DNA of 64,000 nucleotides from Pseudanabaena sp. M53BS1SP1A06MG (GTDB lineage: Bacteria > Cyanobacteriota > Cyanobacteriia > Pseudanabaenales > Pseudanabaenaceae): contig JADBWH010000063.1 in the NCBI GenBank assembly GCA_020404105.1, positions 19,815 through 83,814 of the forward strand, given 5' to 3'. Positions 44,466-54,391 of the stretch are shown piece by piece (the stretch's first letter is position 1; the number at the start of each line of letters is the position of its first letter). The notes beneath the pieces are model-generated. The model saw only the letters and a list, made by a program, of their open reading frames with translations. It was not told the origin of the DNA and ran no database searches. Made by a program: the position numbers and the translations under genes.

Positions 44466-45086
44466 CTAAAAATCTAATTCGCGTCTGCCCTCGATCGCTT
44501 TGGCGAGTGTTACCTCATCTGCATATTCTAAATCACCGCCCATAGGAATTCCAAAGGCAATTCGCGTAACTTTTGTAAAGGGCTTTAATAAGCCACCGAC
44601 ATATAGAGTAGTTGTTTCTCCTTCGACACTGGGTGCGATCGCCATAATTACCTCAGAGACTTTATTGCCACTAACGCGACGGACTAGGCTTTGAATATTA
44701 AGTTGATCGGGACTAATCCCATCCATTGGTGAAATTAGACCACCCAGCACATGATATTTGCCGCGATATTCACGAGTCTTTTCGAGAGCAATCAGGTCAC
44801 GGGAATCAGCAACTACGCAAATAACTGAGTTATCGCGACTAGGATGGGCGCAAATCTCGCAAATTGGCTCCGCCGACAAATGTCCACAGACAGAGCAACT
44901 ACCTACTTGTTGTTTAGCTTGCAGTAAGGCTTGGGCAAGGGCTTCGATCTCTTCAGTGGGACGCTTGATGATGTGAAGGGATAAGCGTTGAGCAGTTTTT
45001 GCCCCCACTCCAGGGAGACGCTGCAATTGTTCGATGAGATTGGCAAGAGGTCGAGTATACAAAACAGCGAAGACGTGAAGTAACAT
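44466..45086 (-). CDS. recR: Recombination mediator RecR
   Basis: A 206-residue RecR. The N-terminal helix-hairpin-helix is [20 protein letters not shown]. The zinc finger is [16 protein letters not shown]. The Toprim segment is [17 protein letters not shown], with [13 protein letters not shown] beyond it. It loads RecA in the RecFOR pathway. Homologues start near YTRPL, so a later start (VLYTRPL region) is possible. Confidence 0.93.
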   Translation of the reverse strand: MLLHVFAVLYTRPLANLIEQLQRLPGVGAKTAQRLSLHIIKRPTEEIEALAQALLQAKQQVGSCSVCGHLSAEPICEICAHPSRDNSVICVVADSRDLIALEKTREYRGKYHVLGGLISPMDGISPDQLNIQSLVRRVSGNKVSEVIMAIAPSVEGETTTLYVGGLLKPFTKVTRIAFGIPMGGDLEYADEVTLAKAIEGRRELDF

Positions 45087-45201
45087 TACTGATTTTAACG
45101 TTACTGCGCTTTACGTTAACTTGAAACCTAGAGATATTTTTAAAAACGTGGCTAAGCCGCGCTTTTAAAGTGAACTGCTCCACCATGAGTGGCGGATCAG
45201 T

Positions 45202-45786
45202 TCATTGGTTGGTTTTAACAAAACGACTTTGTAAATCGTATGCTTCGCGCTCCATGAGATTATTTTCGTACTTTTGCTCAGCGCGTTTATATTCCACAAA
45301 ATATTGATAGCCAAATTGATCTAAGCCTCCATTCTGAGCGCATTGCCGCACATGCACCATTTCATGGGCAAGGATTGCTAATTGTTTGAGATCTTCGGAT
45401 TGATAGGGAGCACGTAAATAAATACGATCGCAATAGGTTTGGGCGATAGTCTCCACTTTGCCAAAATGAACCGCCACATTGCCTAAAATCCAACGATCCA
45501 TCATTTGCGCGTCGTAAATTACTGTGACCCGATCCAGATAATCAATGAAATATCTACGTAAATAACGTTTCTGGACATTATCGAGAGGTTTGCCTTCACC
45601 ATTTTTAGTTCGCATGGTTCGTGCAGCGGCTTGATAGGCGATCGAGCCAGCCTGTCCCCAAGCCTCCTCAGCTAAGGACGATTTTGCCTCTGAATTACCA
45701 AAAGAACTCATATCTGAAAGTCCTATCAGCGCGACAACTGATAGTGTTAACAAAATTAAAAAGCCAATTCTCCGCAGACTATTCAT
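45202..45786 (-). CDS. Exported DUF4157-like zincin protein
   Basis: A 194-residue protein with an N-terminal hydrophobic signal (residues 7-24). ILAHEMVHVRQCAQNGG contains an HExxH zinc motif, and the downstream EREAYDLQ could supply a third ligand. DUF4157 domains are metallopeptidase-like, often in secreted or toxin proteins. No toxin fusion is present. Substrate is unknown. Confidence 0.7.
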   Translation of the reverse strand: MNSLRRIGFLILLTLSVVALIGLSDMSSFGNSEAKSSLAEEAWGQAGSIAYQAAARTMRTKNGEGKPLDNVQKRYLRRYFIDYLDRVTVIYDAQMMDRWILGNVAVHFGKVETIAQTYCDRIYLRAPYQSEDLKQLAILAHEMVHVRQCAQNGGLDQFGYQYFVEYKRAEQKYENNLMEREAYDLQSRFVKTNQ

Positions 45787-45853
45787 ATATTTCTAGATAA
45801 CTAGATAAACAAATAGAGGCGATGCACAGCGAAACCTCTACCTATGATGAATT

Positions 45854-46591
45854 TTATGAATTTGGATTTAATTCGTTAGAAACAATCACTACAGTAATGT
45901 TGTCACGTCCACCATGTTTCTTTGCTGAATCAATCAGAGCTTCAGCAGCTTGCTGACAATTAAGAATACTTTTGAGGTGATGGGTAATGCGAGCATCAGT
46001 CACTTCCTCGGTCAAGCCATCGCTACAAATCAAAAAACGATCGCCTGGTTGCCACTCAATTTCACGGGCAGTAATTGACTTGAGATCTTCACGCCCTAAA
46101 CATTGCAAAAGCATGTGTCGCCAAGGATGGATTTTGGCATCATGAGCATTCACGATCCCTGTTTGAATAGCACGGGCAATCCATGTATGGTCATCGCTAA
46201 TTTGTTCTAGTTTTGTACCACGCAAGCGATACAACCGCGAGTCACCAATATGACAAAACCAAGGTCGTTCATCCCGAAAGAGGAGTAAAACAACTGTTGT
46301 GCCCATATCTGATCGCACAGGATTAGCCATTTGATCATTAATAATTGCTTGATTAGCCTTGTCGATCGCATCTTGCATTAACTTCTGGGGATCGATCTCC
46401 GCATCCCAGAAAGATTCCAGACAAGCGCGAATGGAATCTACAGCAATCTTACTTGCTATTTCCCCGCCTGCGTGACCTCCCATACCATCGGCAACTACAA
46501 AAAATCGCCCATCAGGATCGATATAGTAAGAATCTTGGTTGGCTGATCTCACACAGCCTGTATCGGTTGCTCCCGCAAATAGACACTTCAT
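45854..46591 (-). CDS. PP2C-type serine/threonine phosphatase
   Basis: A 245-residue Stp1/PppA-type PP2C. The motifs are VRSANQDSYYIDPDG, FVVADGMGGHAGGEIAS, MGTTVVLLLF, LICSDGLTEEV and GGRDNITVVIV, with all metal-binding Asp residues. It is soluble and Mn2+/Mg2+-dependent. It probably opposes Hanks-type kinases. No kinase of that class is adjacent. Confidence 0.93.
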   Translation of the reverse strand: MKCLFAGATDTGCVRSANQDSYYIDPDGRFFVVADGMGGHAGGEIASKIAVDSIRACLESFWDAEIDPQKLMQDAIDKANQAIINDQMANPVRSDMGTTVVLLLFRDERPWFCHIGDSRLYRLRGTKLEQISDDHTWIARAIQTGIVNAHDAKIHPWRHMLLQCLGREDLKSITAREIEWQPGDRFLICSDGLTEEVTDARITHHLKSILNCQQAAEALIDSAKKHGGRDNITVVIVSNELNPNS

Positions 46592-46699
46592 GTTATGTGG
46601 TTCGACTCGACGTATTTAATTGATCAGTTCTTCTACAGCAGTCTTTAGTTTAACCTTCACAGGCAAAAACTACAGTAATATTCATAAACTATCTTCAAA

Positions 46700-46750
46700 A
46701 TCAAATTTAATATTTGCAATGATTTAATCATTGCAAATATTAAATTTGAT
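46700..46750. repeat. Perfect 51-bp palindrome
   Basis: Two exact 23-bp arms beginning ATCAAATTTAATATTTGC around a 5-nt loop (TTTAA). It has the same 23-5-23 geometry as the hairpins at 16245 and 43365 but lacks the GCGCAAAGC tail. It lies between the ABC1 kinase stop and the PP2C gene and may terminate the kinase transcript. Confidence 0.75.
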
Positions 46751-46771
46751 TAAATTTGATTTAAAGGTAAA

Positions 46772-48463
46772 TCATCGTTCAGGGCGATCAATTCGCGATA
46801 ACAACCTTAGTAAAACTAATACAAAAACTATGGCAAATAGGGTTGCCATGATCGCGGGAATATGCCAGCCATTGACTAATAAAAGAGTGGCACATAATAG
46901 GCAAGTTGCTCCTAAAAGAGCATAGATTGCGCCAATACCAACATTACTAAGGCGGCGCAATAGGCGATCAGTTTCTTGAGATTTAATTCTGACGCGAATA
47001 TCACCGCGATCGAGCTTGGCAAGAGTGTCATCAATGCGCCGAGGTAAAGCGATCGCCGTATTACTTACTTGGGCAGCCTGTCTGCCTAACTCACCAAAAA
47101 AAGCGGTGGATAAATTACCTGATTCCTTAGCACTACCATTTTCCATAAGATTTGTTGCGTAGGGTTTTGCGACTTCCATAAAGTTAAAATTAGGATCGAG
47201 TCCTTTACCTAAACCTTCAAGAGTTGAGAGAGCCCTCATTACAAAGGTAAAGGTTGCAGGGAAACGAAATGGCTGATCATAGGCAATATCGTACAAATCA
47301 TCACTAATTGCGGCTACGGATTGCTTATCCTTAGGTTGCCCCATAAAGTTATCGAGCATATACTGCACTGATCGCCGAATTGGTCCAATATCACCCTTGA
47401 CTTCTAATGCTCCTAGATCAATTAGCGAATTCACTACTGCCTCCGCATCTTTTTGGGCTATCCCGAAGAATGTGCGGAGCAACTTGTCACGGGTAATCGT
47501 TTGAATCTGCCCCATCATCCCAAAATCATAAAATATCAACTCGCCTTTACCTGTGACTGCTAAATTCCCTGGATGGGGATCAGCGTGGAAAAATCCATGA
47601 TTGAGTAATTGTTCAAGATAGGATTCTGCCCCAATCCGAGCGATAATTTTGCGATCAATCCCTGCTGCTTCAAGAGCGTCGTAGTTACTTACCTTGATCC
47701 CCGGCATATATTCTAAAGTTAGTACTTTCCGAGAGGCGTAGCGCCAATAAACTCGCGGAACGATAATGCGGCGATCGCCTCTAAAATTACGGCGAAAGGT
47801 ATCAGCATTACGACCTTCATTAAGATAATCAGCTTCCTCGTAAAGAATTTTGTGACATTCTTCATAGATGCCAACCCAGTCGCGCCCCCGACCATATTTC
47901 GGATGATTTTGGAAATATTCCGCAATTTTCTTGAGAATTCCTAAATCGATCGCAAATAATTTTAATAATCCTGGACGCTGCACCTTCACAACTATTTCTT
48001 CACCAGAATGCAATTGTGCCTTGTGTACTTGACCTAAGCTTGCGGCGGCGAGGGGAATGGGATCAAAATAAGCAAATATCTTTTCAACAGGCTTACCTAA
48101 GTCTGACTCAATAATTTGCTTAGCTTTTTCTGCAGTAAAAGCCGGAACCTTATCTTGTAACTTGGATAGCTCCTCGACAGACTCCGCAGGCAAAATATCA
48201 GCACGGGTAGACAGCAATTGCCCAACTTTAATAAACGTCGGTCCAAGTTGCAGCATGGACTCTCGTAGCCAAATTGCCCGTTGACGAGTGCGTTTTTTTA
48301 CTTTGACTTCAGTCTTGCCACCGATATAGCTCCATTTTTTACCATCGAGCCATATCATCCAAGAAAAGGTAAGTACATTGCGCCAGATGTCAATAGTGCG
48401 GGCTAGTTCAGAGTAGTTGTCACGACTCCAGCGATAATTGGGTTCAGAAGATAAAGCTGACAC
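46772..48463 (-). CDS. ABC1/UbiB (AarF) family atypical kinase
   Basis: A 563-residue ABC1 protein. The family KxGQ motif is FIKVGQLLSTRADILPAESV. AAASLGQVHKAQLHSGEEIV replaces the usual Gly-rich loop. FFHADPHPGNL and IFYDFGMMGQI are the catalytic and metal loops. Two C-terminal membrane helices end the chain (residues ~515-555). The family supports isoprenoid-quinone or tocopherol metabolism. The specific substrate cannot be assigned. Confidence 0.9.
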   Translation of the reverse strand: MSALSSEPNYRWSRDNYSELARTIDIWRNVLTFSWMIWLDGKKWSYIGGKTEVKVKKRTRQRAIWLRESMLQLGPTFIKVGQLLSTRADILPAESVEELSKLQDKVPAFTAEKAKQIIESDLGKPVEKIFAYFDPIPLAAASLGQVHKAQLHSGEEIVVKVQRPGLLKLFAIDLGILKKIAEYFQNHPKYGRGRDWVGIYEECHKILYEEADYLNEGRNADTFRRNFRGDRRIIVPRVYWRYASRKVLTLEYMPGIKVSNYDALEAAGIDRKIIARIGAESYLEQLLNHGFFHADPHPGNLAVTGKGELIFYDFGMMGQIQTITRDKLLRTFFGIAQKDAEAVVNSLIDLGALEVKGDIGPIRRSVQYMLDNFMGQPKDKQSVAAISDDLYDIAYDQPFRFPATFTFVMRALSTLEGLGKGLDPNFNFMEVAKPYATNLMENGSAKESGNLSTAFFGELGRQAAQVSNTAIALPRRIDDTLAKLDRGDIRVRIKSQETDRLLRRLSNVGIGAIYALLGATCLLCATLLLVNGWHIPAIMATLFAIVFVLVLLRLLSRIDRPER

Positions 48464-49202
48464 GGCTCACTAACGATGGAATGGTTGCAAAACTTGTAAC
48501 AAACCTTTACATCTTAACGCGAATATTTACACATTTTAATATTAGCTAACAAGTGTATATCTATCGAGATATCTTGTGCCTTTTGGCTAATCCATCTTGA
48601 TGAATAGTGACTTATATGTAGCGTTTATGTAGCGTTGCATTTAGCGCAAAGATTTAGGACTGCTATATTGAGAAAAAAGTGATGATCCCATCAAGGAATA
48701 CTGTTGCATAAAAGATTTCAAGGTTATTGAGAATGAATTCAATAAAATATTAATCCAGAGACTATTGTCTCCATTCTCAATAAAGATTTAAAGCTAGCTA
48801 TGTAGTAGATTCTCAAAACTTTTGTTTTATATAGGACTTACGCAAACCGAACGAATTTATTAGGCTTGAGGTAGATGTGGTGCGGGTTCGCCCGCACCAC
48901 ATCTACCCAATACGTAAGTCCTATTATAAAGATTCTAAGGTCTAAAACTCATCGAACTCCTAACAAACTAATTTTGGGCTAGATGCTTTGAAACCTAATC
49001 TATTCAATACTTTTGTATCATTTAGTATTCTCGTAGGCTCTCATTCGTTGGAGACTCAAGATAAATATATAGATTTCTTATGGATTTATTTGTACTGAAA
49101 TGAGCACCGCAGGACATTTATTGCTAATCTTGCGTTAACTTAAAGCAAGATCTTGAAATCTTTAAAAACAACTATCGCGTAGGTGCGCTACCTATCATTC
49201 TT
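48464..49202. other. 739-bp gene-poor region with repeats
   Basis: No gene is supported. It contains a fragment ending GATTTAGGACTGCTAT (about 48648-48668, family-F end), a stem pairing TATTGAGAATG with CATTCTCAATA (about 48726-48782) and a family-A repeat (48832-48923). The remaining AT-rich sequence before 49203 may carry the promoter of the next operon. Confidence 0.6.
48832..48923. repeat. Family-A repeat, copy 3
   Basis: A 92-bp element with TAGGACTTACGCA / TACGTAAGTCCTA ends, flanked by TTATA on both sides, consistent with a 5-bp target duplication. Intergenic. Confidence 0.8.
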
Positions 49203-49478
49203 ATGGAAGCTTTCAATCCGATTCCTCCAGAGTGGGTCGAAAAGGCGACACATGCCCATGGTTTTTGTTGTTCTAAATGTGGACAGCCACCAAGTAAAGC
49301 TGAAGCTGTGTGGATTAACCGTCGATCGCCTGTTTATACGGAAAACCATCAACGCAAGTGGCAAGAATTTTATCAATGTGAGTGCCAATCAGCTTGGTGG
49401 GCTTGGAGCAATGATCGTCCACCATCAGAATTTAGTGATCGCGCTCTGCGAAAAAACCATGATGACAATTTGAACTGA
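49203..49478 (+). CDS. Small zinc-ribbon-like conserved protein
   Basis: A 91-residue protein. The motif GFCCSKCGQPPSKAEAVWIN with the later FYQCECQSAWWAW gives a CxxC...CxC set suited to zinc binding. It is Trp-rich at the C-terminal half. It lies 4 bp before comEC on the same strand, so it is probably co-transcribed. I do not know a function, though the pattern looks conserved in cyanobacteria. Confidence 0.7.
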   Translation: MEAFNPIPPEWVEKATHAHGFCCSKCGQPPSKAEAVWINRRSPVYTENHQRKWQEFYQCECQSAWWAWSNDRPPSEFSDRALRKNHDDNLN

Positions 49479-49482
49479 GTAA

Positions 49483-51831
49483 ATGAGGAGATCGCAAGTT
49501 GTCTTAATTTTAGCTTTGTTTTTTGTGGCAGGAGCCTATGCTAGCTTTTTGCCAGATTGGACAGGCTTTTTTACAGTATTTGCCATCGGTTTTGCCTTGT
49601 CTTTGGTGGTTCCTACTATCTGGAGATTGGGACCGAAGCGTTGGGTTTATCTCTTAGCAACTTTAATAGCTGTTTTTGCTTGTTTCTATGTCAGACTTCG
49701 CACGCCACAGCCCCAAGTCAATGACATTTCTAAATATGCACCTCTATCCAATGTAATCGTGCGAGGAACTGTGGTGGAAGCACCTAGTTTGACCCGTAGT
49801 GAGAGGGCTAAGTTTTTATTAGAGGTTAAGGAAATTAATCCCTCTGGCAAGTTAAGTGTTAAAGATTCTAGACAAAATACTGAAAATCATCCCAGTAACG
49901 CAAATGTAGAGTCTGATGAGGCTAATAAGTTTGTGGCAGCTTCAGGGAAGCTATATATCACTGTTCCATTGATTGAGGTGACGGGTTTACGGTCAGGACA
50001 GGCGATCGAACTTTCAGGAAGATTATATTTGCCCAATCGTGCCGATAATTTTGGAGCCTTTGATTTTAAGTCCTATTTAGCGCGTCAAGGTGTATTTGCG
50101 GGATTAAGTGGTCGATCGCTAGTTTTGCAAGGCGATCCACCAAATTTTGGCGAATGGTGGTTTATCAGCAAGATTGTCCGCGCCCATGTGATGGGGGCAG
50201 GTGTCCCTGAAGGTTCGTTACTTAGCTCCTTAGTCTTGGGAAGTCGAGCCGTAGATTTACCCAGCGATTTAAAAGATACCTTTATTCAAGCGGGATTAGC
50301 TGCTGTTTTAGCAGCGTCAGGCTTTCAGGTAACATTGGTACTCGGAGCCGCGATCGCAATTAGTCGCAATAGTTCATTAAAACTGCAATTTTTAATTGGG
50401 AGCATTTGCTTAGGCGGATATTTATTACTGACAGGGGCAAGCCCATCAATTTTGCGAGCTGTTGTGATGGGATTTGGTAGCCTGATCGGTCTAGTTGTCC
50501 AACGCCGAAGCCGTCCTATAACTGGTTTGGTAGTTACGGCGGTATTGCTATTATTCTATCAACCTCTCTGGATTTGGGATTTGGGTTTTCAGTTTAGTTT
50601 TCTGGCAACCTTTGGGCTACTCACAACCTCAAGGTCAATTTTTGAGCGTTTAGAATGGCTACCACCTGCGATCGCTGAATTACTATCTGTGCCAATTGCT
50701 GCTTATATTTGGACATTGCCATTACAACTATTAGTATTTGGCAAACTGACTCCCTATAGCCTACTAGCTAATTTAATCACTACACCACTTGTATCCATCT
50801 CGACTTATGGTGGCATCATCAGTGGAGTATTGGGTATTATCTTTGTCCCTATGGGTGCAGGGATCGCATGGTTGCTCTATCCTTTGTTACATTGGACAAT
50901 AGACCTTGCTCAATGGATTAACACTCTACCCAACGCTAATACAAACGTTGGCACAATCCATCTCTGGCAGATGTTGTTTGCCTACGCTTTATTTATGGCA
51001 ATTTGGCTTGTGCCCTGGTTTGGCAAAATGCAGCGCTGGACAATTGCCTTTGTGCTTGCTTGCGTAGTGCTATTTGTCCCCAATGCAATCGCCCAATCAA
51101 CTAGCTTTCAGGTGACATTACCAGCATTTAATGATGTGCCGATTATGTTTATTAGAAATCAAAATCAAACGGTACTAATTAATAGCGGCGATCAGCAATT
51201 TGCCACTTTCACCTTGCAGCCACTATTACAAAAACTAGGGGTAAATCGCATAGACTGGGCAATTTCTACGGATACCCAACCTGATGTCAGTGATGGCTGG
51301 AATGCCTTAATTTCTAACTCTATAGCGATCGCCCAGTTTCGAGATATTAGCCTCGGTGTCACACCCAAACCCTATCAAAATCTCCAACAAGCTCTTGCAT
51401 CTGCTAAAACCCCCTTAGCTTCGATTAAAACAGGTGAAACACTCACCATTAATAATCAAGTGGAGGTGCAATTAGTTAATCAATCTCCTGATATCATCAA
51501 AATCAAAACGGGAGGGCTATCTTGGTTACTCCTTGCCAATATTGATCAAAAAGCACAACAGGTAATAATTTCTCAAAAAAACCTACTCCCAAAATTAGCC
51601 GCTAATATTCTCTGGTGGACAGGAGGACAGATTGATCGCAAAATTTTGGACGCAATCACTCCTCAAATTGCGATCGCCTCAGCAACTAGTGTTGGCGAAG
51701 AAATGGTGAATCAACTTTATGAAGCTAAAGTCCGCGTTTTCTGGACAGGTCGTGATGGTTCTATCCAATGGAATCCAGACAAAGATTTTCATACTCTGCG
51801 TGATCAACAGGATTCGCGATCGCCAATTTGA
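49483..51831 (+). CDS. comEC: ComEC/Rec2 DNA-uptake channel
   Basis: A 782-residue ComEC/Rec2 protein for DNA import across the inner membrane. N-terminal helices and a DUF4131-like region (VRGTVVEAPSLTRSERAKFL) precede the competence domain (GLAAVLAASGFQVTLVLGAA, LTGASPSILRAVVMGF, DLGFQFSFLATFGLL). The C-terminal ~220 residues occupy the metallo-beta-lactamase position but lack the HxHxDH motif, so nuclease activity is doubtful. It likely works with type IV pilus competence genes encoded elsewhere. Confidence 0.9.
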   Translation: MRRSQVVLILALFFVAGAYASFLPDWTGFFTVFAIGFALSLVVPTIWRLGPKRWVYLLATLIAVFACFYVRLRTPQPQVNDISKYAPLSNVIVRGTVVEAPSLTRSERAKFLLEVKEINPSGKLSVKDSRQNTENHPSNANVESDEANKFVAASGKLYITVPLIEVTGLRSGQAIELSGRLYLPNRADNFGAFDFKSYLARQGVFAGLSGRSLVLQGDPPNFGEWWFISKIVRAHVMGAGVPEGSLLSSLVLGSRAVDLPSDLKDTFIQAGLAAVLAASGFQVTLVLGAAIAISRNSSLKLQFLIGSICLGGYLLLTGASPSILRAVVMGFGSLIGLVVQRRSRPITGLVVTAVLLLFYQPLWIWDLGFQFSFLATFGLLTTSRSIFERLEWLPPAIAELLSVPIAAYIWTLPLQLLVFGKLTPYSLLANLITTPLVSISTYGGIISGVLGIIFVPMGAGIAWLLYPLLHWTIDLAQWINTLPNANTNVGTIHLWQMLFAYALFMAIWLVPWFGKMQRWTIAFVLACVVLFVPNAIAQSTSFQVTLPAFNDVPIMFIRNQNQTVLINSGDQQFATFTLQPLLQKLGVNRIDWAISTDTQPDVSDGWNALISNSIAIAQFRDISLGVTPKPYQNLQQALASAKTPLASIKTGETLTINNQVEVQLVNQSPDIIKIKTGGLSWLLLANIDQKAQQVIISQKNLLPKLAANILWWTGGQIDRKILDAITPQIAIASATSVGEEMVNQLYEAKVRVFWTGRDGSIQWNPDKDFHTLRDQQDSRSPI

Positions 51832-51862
51832 TTTACTAATTTGATTTAAAGATATATAGCCA

Positions 51863-52747
51863 ATGGAATTGCTATTACAACAGCTAAAAAAAATTTTCTA
51901 TCATCGCTCATTTTGGATATTTGTAACCCTTAGTTGTTTAGCCATATTACATCTCTACTTTGTTTGGCGCACCTCAGATAAAATTCCATCATTGATTGAT
52001 GTTTTAGGATGGATTAGTATCGGATTCTTGCTGTGGAAACGCAAATATAGTCTTAAATTTCGTGGAAGTATTGCAGCATCAATCATTGGTCTAGCTTTAA
52101 TCTTATGGATGCTGATTCGACATATATTAGGGCAGCATTATTTATCAAAAGTTGATGTATTATACGGTTGCTTTCCTGTAATTACCTGCATTGGGCTTTT
52201 ACTAATCACCTCAGGATTTAGAAAGTTAATCACTTATAAGAATGAACTTTTTATCGCCGCCCTAATTTCACTGCCCTATGCATCTCTATATAATTTCTTG
52301 AAACCAGTCATCAATCTTGATGCCCAATTATTAAACTTTATGTTGCATTATCTCGGATTTCAAACTACTAGAAAAGGAGCGATTGTATATCTAGCTAATG
52401 GCTCAGTTGAAGTCATGCCCAGTTGTTCTAGTGTTGGACCAATACTAACAATGTTACCATTTATTGTTGTTTTACTAAGTATTTATCCTACAAGAAAATC
52501 ACAAAAATTCTTTGTTTATATTAGCTCAATTTTTGCAATTATTTTAATCAATTGCCTTCGACTATCTTTACTTGCCATACTTTTAGATAGAGGTGATATT
52601 GATGGTTTTAATTATTGGCATACAGGCGGTGGTGCAGGTATTTTCTCAAATCTAATTGTTTTTCTAATTGGTGGTCTATCTTATAAATTTTTAAACAAAT
52701 CCTACGAATCAAATCTACAATCTATATCAATAAAAAATAAAATATAA
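51863..52747 (+). CDS. Cyanoexosortase A
   Basis: A 294-residue multi-pass exosortase. The catalytic Cys188 lies in VMPSCSSVGPI, Arg233 in LINCLRLSLLAI and His253 in YWHTGGGAGIFS, the Cys/Arg/His set of the family. About eight transmembrane helices are visible. Exosortases cleave PEP-CTERM-type tails of exported proteins. It is followed at 52799 by its usual associated protein. No PEP-CTERM substrate was seen in the window. The local base composition is AT-rich. Confidence 0.88.
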   Translation: MELLLQQLKKIFYHRSFWIFVTLSCLAILHLYFVWRTSDKIPSLIDVLGWISIGFLLWKRKYSLKFRGSIAASIIGLALILWMLIRHILGQHYLSKVDVLYGCFPVITCIGLLLITSGFRKLITYKNELFIAALISLPYASLYNFLKPVINLDAQLLNFMLHYLGFQTTRKGAIVYLANGSVEVMPSCSSVGPILTMLPFIVVLLSIYPTRKSQKFFVYISSIFAIILINCLRLSLLAILLDRGDIDGFNYWHTGGGAGIFSNLIVFLIGGLSYKFLNKSYESNLQSISIKNKI

Positions 52748-52798
52748 CCTACAAAATAATCCATAAGCTTCTAACTTTATCATCAATATATAAAATTT

Positions 52799-53533
52799 AT
52801 GGCTCAAATATATTTGATTCCAACATATCAAGATCGAAAATCAAGACTGATATCTTTAAAAAAATTTAAAATATTTTGCTTGGTGATCGTGCTTATTACA
52901 AGCTGCATTGCCATCATTATTTCACTATCTAATACTTTACCCAAAAACAGATCCAAATATCAACTTCCTAGTCAAATATCGATGGCTAAATGGCAACTAA
53001 ATTCTACCAATAATTTGCCAAAAGCATTACAAAATGGTGCACTCTCTGCAAGACAATATTTATATAGTTCATCATTACAATCTGATTTTAGATATGACTT
53101 AAGGATTGACGCATTATATATTAATAGAGTTGTGTCAATACCTAAGTCATTAGATATCATCGGCTTAAAATATCCTAGTAATAATTCAAGAATTCACTAT
53201 TTAGATAAAGTGGGATATTATGCTTTATTCTTCGATCAAGAAAGGGCTTATTTATCATCATGTATTAATTCATATGGATTTACAACTGTGACTGAAGATC
53301 AATTCATTTACCATCGTCCCCTTGATTTAAGTTTTAGTCACATCAGTGCTTATTTGATTGGGACTCGGGATTTGTTTGATAGTCGCTGCTTATTGTCAAC
53401 TTTATCAATTCCACTTGGCAAAAATACTATGGCTGAACTACAAAAAAACTCTATAGAAAAAAAAGCTCAAATTTTAGAAAAAGCATGGATTGAGTGGCAT
53501 CAAAATTGGAAAGATTATTTCCCCATAAACTAG
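52799..53533 (+). CDS. Cyanoexosortase A system-associated protein
   Basis: A 244-residue protein with one N-terminal membrane helix (residues ~25-46) and an extracytoplasmic domain (MAKWQLNSTNNLPKAL, VGYYALFFDQERAYLSSCIN, ISAYLIGTRDLFDSRCLLST). It matches the protein type encoded directly after cyanoexosortase A genes, analogous to EpsI. Two Cys could form a disulfide. Its role is probably in exosortase processing or polysaccharide export. Start at ATG 52799. Confidence 0.78.
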   Translation: MAQIYLIPTYQDRKSRLISLKKFKIFCLVIVLITSCIAIIISLSNTLPKNRSKYQLPSQISMAKWQLNSTNNLPKALQNGALSARQYLYSSSLQSDFRYDLRIDALYINRVVSIPKSLDIIGLKYPSNNSRIHYLDKVGYYALFFDQERAYLSSCINSYGFTTVTEDQFIYHRPLDLSFSHISAYLIGTRDLFDSRCLLSTLSIPLGKNTMAELQKNSIEKKAQILEKAWIEWHQNWKDYFPIN

Positions 53534-53591
53534 ATCAAATGTATTCAATTAAAAGCTTTGTTAGTTTGAATAAATAAAATTAGAGGTATAT

Positions 53592-54305
53592 ATGCAGGAT
53601 ATTCAAGTCCCAGCTATGGGAAGACAAACGTTTAGTACTTTTAGAGGTATTGGCTATTTGCTAATGTCTTTATTCTTTTTAGATTTCTTTACGATTATGA
53701 TCCCTACAAAGTTTACGGATGCAGTTTGGGAACTAAATACTTATGGTCAAATTGTTGAAAGAGTTCCTCTTTTACTTTTATCTTTTTCCCTAATATTTTT
53801 TGGAGAATATAGCGCACGTTTAAAATGGGAACAACTAGCTTCCAAAATTATTTCTTGGCTAGCTTTAATAATGGCAATATTTTTCTTGTTAGGTGTACCC
53901 TTAGATATAGTCAATTCTTTTCGTGTTCAAAATATTCGTCAAGGTGAGGTTATTGCTAAAGTTGCTCAGCAAAATACCCCGCTACAGGCAATCGCTGAAC
54001 GTTTGGAGAAGGCTAAAACTGATAGAGAGATTAAGGATGTTTTAAAATTGATTAATCCTCAACAACAAGCTCTAGTAGTAAGTATTCCTAAACCCCAAGA
54101 GGTTAAAAAGAAACTGCTTACTGAGATTGCAACATCTATTAATCAAAATCAATCCCAGTCGGATGGTATGAAAAGGCGAATTAGTAATGCTCTCTGGAAA
54201 GACTCGATTAAATGGGCGATCGCTGCAACTTTATCAGGTCTATTTCTAGTCTATCTTTGGATGCAATCTAAATGGGCAAGGGTAGGTATAAGTAGCTCAA
54301 CTTAA
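53592..54305 (+). CDS. HpsJ-like membrane protein
   Basis: A 237-residue protein with about four hydrophobic segments (residues ~18-37, 57-72, 85-106, 205-225) and a central coiled-coil-rich region. It resembles HpsJ of hormogonium polysaccharide clusters (YLLMSLFFLDFFTIMIPTKF, DAVWELNTYGQIVERVPLLL). It follows the exosortase pair on the same strand. Its last codons (about ISSST) and stop come from the family-B repeat at 54290, so the native C-terminus may be altered. Confidence 0.7.
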   Translation: MQDIQVPAMGRQTFSTFRGIGYLLMSLFFLDFFTIMIPTKFTDAVWELNTYGQIVERVPLLLLSFSLIFFGEYSARLKWEQLASKIISWLALIMAIFFLLGVPLDIVNSFRVQNIRQGEVIAKVAQQNTPLQAIAERLEKAKTDREIKDVLKLINPQQQALVVSIPKPQEVKKKLLTEIATSINQNQSQSDGMKRRISNALWKDSIKWAIAATLSGLFLVYLWMQSKWARVGISSST

Positions 54306-54391
54306 TTAAAACCCAAACCAGAGTTTTGTTCCGCCCGCTACGCGGGCGGAACAAAACTCTCGGTTTTTAGTTTACTTATGTCTAGCTACTT
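54290..54391. repeat. Family-B repeat, copy 4 (inverted), overlapping the HpsJ-like stop
   Basis: A 102-bp element with AAGTAGCTCAACTTAATT at the left and TCTAGCTACTT at the right. The TAA of the HpsJ-like gene lies in its left end. The central GTTCCGCCCGC palindrome is intact. Confidence 0.8.
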
